DNA from: Oxalobacteraceae bacterium
Lineage (GTDB): Bacteria > Pseudomonadota > Gammaproteobacteria > Burkholderiales > Burkholderiaceae_D
Direction of reading: 5' to 3'
Assembly: GCA_003132085.1 (NCBI GenBank)
Contig: PKWO01000381.1
Location: 432-7,203, forward strand
DNA length: 6,772 nucleotides
Part shown: in pieces, positions 5,521-6,772 of the stretch
Position numbering within the stretch: position 1 is the stretch's first letter
How the letters are laid out: each line of letters opens with the position of its first letter
Position numbers and translations under genes: made by a program
Notes under the pieces: model-generated
Told to the model about the DNA's origin: nothing
Database searches by the model: none
What the model saw: only the letters and a program-made list of their open reading frames with translations

Positions 5521-6233
5521 CCATGCGGGATTTCATCTCTTTTCAACACGATATTGAACCAGGCGACGCGGCCGGCAACAATCGCTGGATGGTGTCGTAC
5601 GCCGACTTCATGACGCTGTTGTTTGTCTTGTTTCTGGTGCTCTACGCGAGGTTGCCGAAACAGCATGACGTGAGCGTTCCGGTTGCGCAATCGCTGCATG
5701 CGCCCATCATTCCTGGAATACGACCGCGCCATATACCATTGCCGATCCAGCCGAAGCCGGTCATGCGGTCTCCAAATCCGTCAATCGACAAACAGCGGAT
5801 GCTGTTGCAAGAATTGGCTCGCACGTTTACCGACCTGGTGCAAGCCGGCGATATCACGCTGGTGACGCGGGAAGAGGGTGTTTTGCTGGAAATCAAGGAT
5901 AGCGCGCTGTTTGCGAGCGGCACCGCGCAACCTGCGGCACAGGCCGGCGGCATCGTTGCGAAGATTTCCGGCGTATTGTCAAAAAATAGCAATCAAGTGG
6001 TGGTCGAAGGGCATACCGACAGCGTGCCGATTCAAACCGCGCAATTCCCGTCGAATTGGGAATTGTCGTCCGCGCGTGCCGCCTCGGTGGTGCGGGCTTT
6101 GCAAGAAAGCGGCATCAGTCCCAATCGGCTGACCGCTTCCGGATTGGCGGAGACCAAGCCAAAAAGTTCAAACGACACCGCGCAGGGACGAAGCGAGAAT
6201 CGTCGCGTGAGTTTGCTGGTATTGAACAACTAG
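5517..6233 (+). CDS. Flagellar motor stator protein, MotB/MotD type, with OmpA peptidoglycan-binding domain
   Basis: A 238-residue partner of the preceding gene; the start overlaps its stop as ATGA, so the two are translationally coupled. A short cytoplasmic N-terminus leads into NRWMVSYADFMTLLFVLFLV (22-41), the single membrane helix, with Asp30 at the place of the proton-binding Asp (Asp32 in E. coli MotB). RWMVSYADFMTLLF is closer to the MotD style than to E. coli MotB. A proline-rich linker follows (about 62-88), then an OmpA-like domain with VVVEGHTDSVPI (161-172), SNWELSSARAASVVRAL (179-195), ASGLAETKP (207-215) and GRSENRRVSLLVL (224-236), which anchors the stator to peptidoglycan. At 238 residues it is shorter than E. 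coli MotB (308) and typical MotD (around 290), mainly in the linker; the core residues are all present, so it should be functional. Confidence 0.93.
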   Translation: MTMRDFISFQHDIEPGDAAGNNRWMVSYADFMTLLFVLFLVLYARLPKQHDVSVPVAQSLHAPIIPGIRPRHIPLPIQPKPVMRSPNPSIDKQRMLLQELARTFTDLVQAGDITLVTREEGVLLEIKDSALFASGTAQPAAQAGGIVAKISGVLSKNSNQVVVEGHTDSVPIQTAQFPSNWELSSARAASVVRALQESGISPNRLTASGLAETKPKSSNDTAQGRSENRRVSLLVLNN

Positions 6234-6240
6234 CAATAAG

Positions 6241-6261
6241 GCATGATGGAAATCGTCATGC
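6241..6261 (+). repeat. Hairpin between the stator operon and its terminator
   Basis: GCATGATGG (6241-6249) pairs with TCGTCATGC (6253-6261) around AAA, with two G-U pairs, giving a 9-bp stem directly before the terminator stem. It may stabilise the transcript end; it has no T-run of its own. Confidence 0.45.
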
Positions 6262-6296
6262 AAAAAGCCGTTCGGCAGTTAACCGAACGGCTTTTT
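6262..6296. terminator. Bidirectional intrinsic terminator between convergent stator and TonB-receptor genes
   Basis: AAAAAGCCGTTCGG (6262-6275) is the exact reverse complement of CCGAACGGCTTTTT (6283-6296), with a 7-nt loop. The 9-bp GC-rich core has five T on the 3' side when read from either strand. It lies 29 nt after the stator operon stop and 54 nt after the receptor gene stop, so it should end both transcripts. Confidence 0.93.
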
Positions 6297-6349
6297 GTTT
6301 CGGCGCTAGCGGAATGTCATTCCATTTGCGGCGATCGCCGGAGGCGGGT

Positions 6350-6772
6350 TCAGAGCTTGCCGGACAAACTGATTCCAATGATTCTCGGGGCGATCCGATA
6401 CGCCTCGTTGTAGGTGCTTTGTACAACCGGATGTTGGATGATCATGTCATTGTTCAACAGGTTTTTCACAAACAGCGACAATTCCCATTTATCCCAGGTT
6501 AGACCGGTGCTGGCATCGACGGTATGGTAGGCCGGGCGCTGGTAGTCGGGGTTGCTTGGGTCCAGCGCGCCGTTGCTGCTGCCGGTCCAATGTGCGGCGG
6601 CTCGCGCAAAACCGTAGGTATCGCCGCTCACAATGAAATTGTATTGACCGGACAACGACACGTTGAATTTGGGCACGCCTGGAATCTTGGCCCCGTCCAT
6701 GGCGCCGGTAATTCCGGCATTTGCGCCGGCACTGTCGGCCAGGGTCGCATGGGTGACGCCGGTTGCCAGATC
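6350..6772 (-). CDS. TonB-dependent outer-membrane receptor, C-terminal part (N-terminus beyond window edge)
   Basis: The minus-strand frame is open from the right edge to TGA at 6350, giving the last 140 residues. The sequence has the alternating pattern of outer-membrane beta strands: KIPGVPKFNVSLSGQYNF, TYGFARAAAHWTGSS, YHTVDASTGLTWDKWELSLF and the family motif FVKNLLNND, followed by YRIAPRIIGISLSGKL at the end. The PR-I-IGISL-SG closing strand is typical of TonB-dependent receptors. The last residue is Leu rather than the usual aromatic, a mild departure from the C-terminal signal for barrel assembly. The plug domain and TonB box are outside the window, so the ligand (siderophore, sugar or other) cannot be told. 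It converges on the stator operon across a shared terminator. Confidence 0.87.
   Translation of the reverse strand, partial: DLATGVTHATLADSAGANAGITGAMDGAKIPGVPKFNVSLSGQYNFIVSGDTYGFARAAAHWTGSSNGALDPSNPDYQRPAYHTVDASTGLTWDKWELSLFVKNLLNNDMIIQHPVVQSTYNEAYRIAPRIIGISLSGKL

Overview
The window looks like a chromosomal segment of a GC-rich, Gram-negative, flagellated bacterium. The evidence for this is a flagellar stator gene pair, a TonB-dependent outer-membrane receptor, and several proteins with Sec or Tat export signals. The mix of DUF2844, a MotC/MotD-type stator and a DUF1800/DUF1501 pair suggests a betaproteobacterium of the Burkholderiales, perhaps Oxalobacteraceae. That placement is an inference from family distribution, not a demonstrated match.

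Left part (about 1-3570, all minus strand). Three genes for exported proteins follow one another in the transcription order DUF1800 (2005-3516), DUF1501 (757-1989) and a transglutaminase-like protein (650 to the left edge, cut there). DUF1800 and DUF1501 are 15 nt apart and form a clear operon; the transglutaminase follows after 106 nt with its own good ribosome-binding site. A possible 16-residue leader peptide (3513-3563) has a strong Shine-Dalgarno sequence, and its stop codon overlaps the DUF1800 start. The biochemical role of the DUF1800/DUF1501 pair is not established.

Middle part (3564-4743). An orphan DUF2844 gene (minus, 3891-4352) sits between two structure-rich noncoding stretches. 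The stretch at 3564-3890 holds an 11-bp tandem duplication, an imperfect hairpin and a perfect 32-bp palindrome. The stretch at 4353-4743 holds three inverted repeats, a four-copy 11-bp tandem repeat, a plausible sigma-70 promoter, and a four-copy 9-bp tandem repeat running from that promoter into the leader of the stator operon.

Right part (4744-6772). Two plus-strand stator genes of MotA/MotC and MotB/MotD type overlap by ATGA and should encode a proton-driven torque unit of the flagellar motor. The MotB-type protein is short but keeps the proton-binding Asp and the peptidoglycan-binding OmpA domain. A weak hairpin and then a strong bidirectional intrinsic terminator (6262-6296) separate this operon from the convergent C-terminal end of a TonB-dependent receptor gene (minus, 6350 to the right edge, cut there). 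No rRNA, tRNA, CRISPR array, transposase or phage gene was seen.
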